In this document: piece after piece, positions 61,767 to 64,000 of the stretch
Layout of the letters: each line of letters opens with the position of its first letter
Numbering within the stretch: the first letter of the stretch is position 1
NCBI GenBank assembly: GCA_014529385.2
Contig: CM043971.1
Span: 82,067,340-82,131,339, forward strand
DNA: 64,000 bases
Origin: Adiantum capillus-veneris
Lineage: Eukaryota > Streptophyta > Polypodiopsida > Polypodiales > Pteridaceae
Direction of reading: 5' to 3'
Notes under the pieces: generated by a model
Told to the model about the DNA's origin: nothing
Databases searched by the model: none
The model's input: only the letters and a program-made list of their open reading frames with translations
Program-made: the position numbers and the translations under genes

Positions 61767-64000
61767 TTGAATTGGCGGCTCGATTTGGAATTACGCCCGA
61801 CAGGCTGAGGCTACAGGCGGAGGCAGTTCTAGCGGCACCCGGACGGGATGTTGCCATTACACAAATCATTGGCAAACTTCGTTTGTAATGTCAGGGGTAT
61901 TTAGGGCACGAGGACTTCTATGTAATGCCCTTAGCAAGGTTGTGACGTCCTCCTCGAAATCCCTTGGTACCACAAGAACAACGCCGTGGTTGAGTATCGG
62001 ATTGAGAAAGCGACGTTGACAAATGAAGGGCAAAGAGATTGTACTTGATGAAATTCACTTTCTTTACTCAATTTTTCTTGAGAGAACTGAATGATTATTG
62101 AAGATCGAATATGTTTGACCTCGAAAAGAAACGACAAGATTTTTTTGCAATAGAGGCTGACTGTTTCTCTGAAGACGTACAAAGTGAGTTACCTCCTTTA
62201 CGTGGTGAAGATCACATGATTGATTCGTGGTAGTACACCACCGAACCGGCCACCTTACAGCGTTAGCTGAGGCCAACATAAAGAAACAATGAACCATAAC
62301 AGATTTCCATATTATGAGGGTCGATGATTTCAGAATTCTACTTGCCGAATTGATATGAAGAGTGATTATCATCAGATCTGTATTGCTCCTGGAGACGTCT
62401 ACAAGATAGCTTTCAGGACGCCTTTTTGGCTTTTCAGAGAATACCAATCATTTATAGGTTTTCGAGACACTGAGGAAGCATAAATTGCTTATAAATGTGA
62501 AAAAGAGCGAGTTTTTCTTACCTGAGATACATTTCTTGGGACACATCGTCTCAACAGAAAGGGTACAGATGGATCTGGCCAAAAGTGACACTATCCGTGA
62601 TTGGCCTGACTGTTCATGAAATTAGAAGCTTCTTGGGCTTCTGTTCTTACTACCGGTGGTTTATTCAAAAGCTTGCAGAGGTAGCTTCCCCTTTGCATAT
62701 TTTGACACAGAAAGGAGTCCCTTTCTCGCGGGGATTCATAGAGGTGACTGCCTTTCAAACACTTAAAAGAAAAAAATTGACTACTGGACCAGCCTTGGCT
62801 TTGCCAGACTTGCAAAAGCCATTCGAAGTATATTGTGATGCTTGTGTTCGTAGTCTGGGAGCGGTCTTAATTCAAGGCCATGTGATTGCCTATGAAAGCT
62901 GATTGTTTTCAAGGCTTGAATTGACAGCACAAATTTATGAGAAAGAGCTATTGGCAGTGATCCATACTCTTACTCAGTAACGACATTACCTATTCGGAGC
63001 CGATTTCACGATCTTCATTGATCATCAGAGTTTATGCTACTTGTCACAGAAGCAGCTTTTGCAAAAGCAGATGCGGTGGACTAACATCTTGTCACAATTT
63101 CACTTCCAGATTGTCCATGTTCAGGGACATAAAAACTTGGTGGTAGATGCTATGTCTCGGAAGCCCCTAGTCTTGGCTATTTTTGCGATTCATCATAGAA
63201 GCTTTGAGGACATGATTGATCAGCACGCCACGGATCCGGATTTTTTGGATATATTCACTCGAATACAGAATGGGGAGGTAGTAGCAGGATGTTCCATGCG
63301 GGATGGCTACTTGATGAAGAAAATGAAATTGTGCGTTTCACAACCGTTCAAGGAAAAGGTTCTGGCTGAGTGCCATTGTCCACCTTTTACGGGTCAACGC
63401 GGCATCGACACCACCTTGTGAGGTGTGGAGCGTTATTTCTTTTGGCCGAGACTCAAGAAGGGTGTGAACGACTTTGTTTGCAATTGTTTAGTATGCCAGA
63501 AGGTCAAGTTTGACATGCATAAGGCACAAGGATTACTACAGCATTTATCCATTCCCACCCGCCCCTCGGAAAGTATTGCAATGGATTTCATCTTTGATCT
63601 CCCGAAGACATAGAGTGGGCATGATGGCCTTTCAACGGTCATCAACAGATTCTGTAAGTAGGTTCACTGCTCTGAAGAAGATGGTTAAGTTTGATCCTTT
63701 GGCAAAACTGTTTGAATATATGGCATGTTTGAGTCCATTGTTTCGGACAAATTTCCCCGATCTACTAGTTGTTTTCGACGGCAATCTGGGAGAACATTGG
63801 CACGTGGTTGTAGTTCTCGTCCTTGTTCCACCCGCAGACAGATGGGCCTTTTGGAAATAGACAATTCAATGGTTTTGAATTTGTTGAAGTCTTCTTCTTT
63901 GGATTAGAAGACTACATGGGAAAAGCATTTGCCCTTGGTGGAGTTTGCCTACAACGAGACATAGGGAAAGACGCCATTTGAAGTGTTGGAGGGTCTAAGA
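61764..64000 (+). mobile_element. Gypsy-C copy 2, partial (continues past window)
   Basis: Starts inside the protease (AEAVLAAPGRDVAI again at about 61820), lacks gag, and has lost the central RT with the catalytic box (jump near 62450). It then has the RT connection (IRSFLGFCSYYRWFIQK), RNase H (YCDACVRSLGAVLI; VHVQGHKNLVVDAMSRKP), integrase HHCC (62902-63600) and core remnants (HLPLVEFAYNET) to the window edge. It has more stops than copy 1. Confidence 0.88.
63041..63640 (+). pseudogene. Gypsy-C copy 2 RNase H end and integrase HHCC
   Basis: Open from SQKQLLQKQMRWTNILSQF to GQRGIDTTL, stop, then VERYFFWPRLKKGVNDFVCN, CLVCQKVKFDMHKAQGLLQ and ESIAMDFIFDLPKT. The zinc-binding His and Cys residues are all present. 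Integrase core segments beyond 63640 are scattered over three frames. Confidence 0.88.

Overview
The window looks like nuclear DNA of a land plant with a large, retrotransposon-rich genome. The evidence is GT-AG introns, plant-type Ty1/copia, Ty3/gypsy and LINE elements, primer-binding sites matching initiator tRNA-Met, long (GA)n tracts, and one recognisable conserved gene, SMG9. A seed-free plant such as a fern or lycophyte would fit, but nothing here proves the clade. No tRNA, rRNA, CRISPR array or bacterial operon was seen.

Layout. 1-1.3 kb holds a broken LINE-type ORF1. 1.4-2.55 kb is a fold-back element with terminal inverted repeats and a microsatellite core. From 3.0 to 36.6 kb lie the dispersed exons of one unrecognised multi-exon gene, torn apart by LTR retrotransposons. 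These are Copia-1 (3218-8688, TSD GAATA), Gypsy-A (10717-20451, near-TSD GTACA/GTATA, with a truncated Copia-2 inside it), Gypsy-B (21058-30755, TSD GTGAG) and a small gag-only copia-like element (31210-35882, TSD CTATG). At two insertion points the host reading frame is continuous once the element is ignored, so the exons were probably coding when hit.

37.6-38.1 kb is a near-perfect 216-bp tandem duplication. 38.5-43.1 kb holds five consecutive SMG9 exons (225 codons, including the P-loop). The 3' half of the gene is not visible.

43.6-57.3 kb is a LINE graveyard: a plus-strand RT fragment, then a long minus-strand LINE (ORF1, endonuclease, RT, C-terminal zinc finger). That LINE is split by two solo LTRs (46662-47924, 48749-49864) and by a complete LTR element without pol (50232-55496, TSD CCATG). 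57.3-64 kb is a decayed Ty3/gypsy gag-pol, followed head-to-tail by a second partial copy that runs off the window.

How parts relate: Gypsy-A and Gypsy-B belong to one family that encodes gag, zinc knuckles, a retropepsin-like domain and a W-x-P-K repeat protein, but no visible RT or integrase. The 50-55 kb element and the 57-kb gypsy share an LTR block, so they may be a non-autonomous/autonomous pair. All element polyproteins read here carry stops or frameshifts; SMG9 is the only gene whose visible part looks intact.
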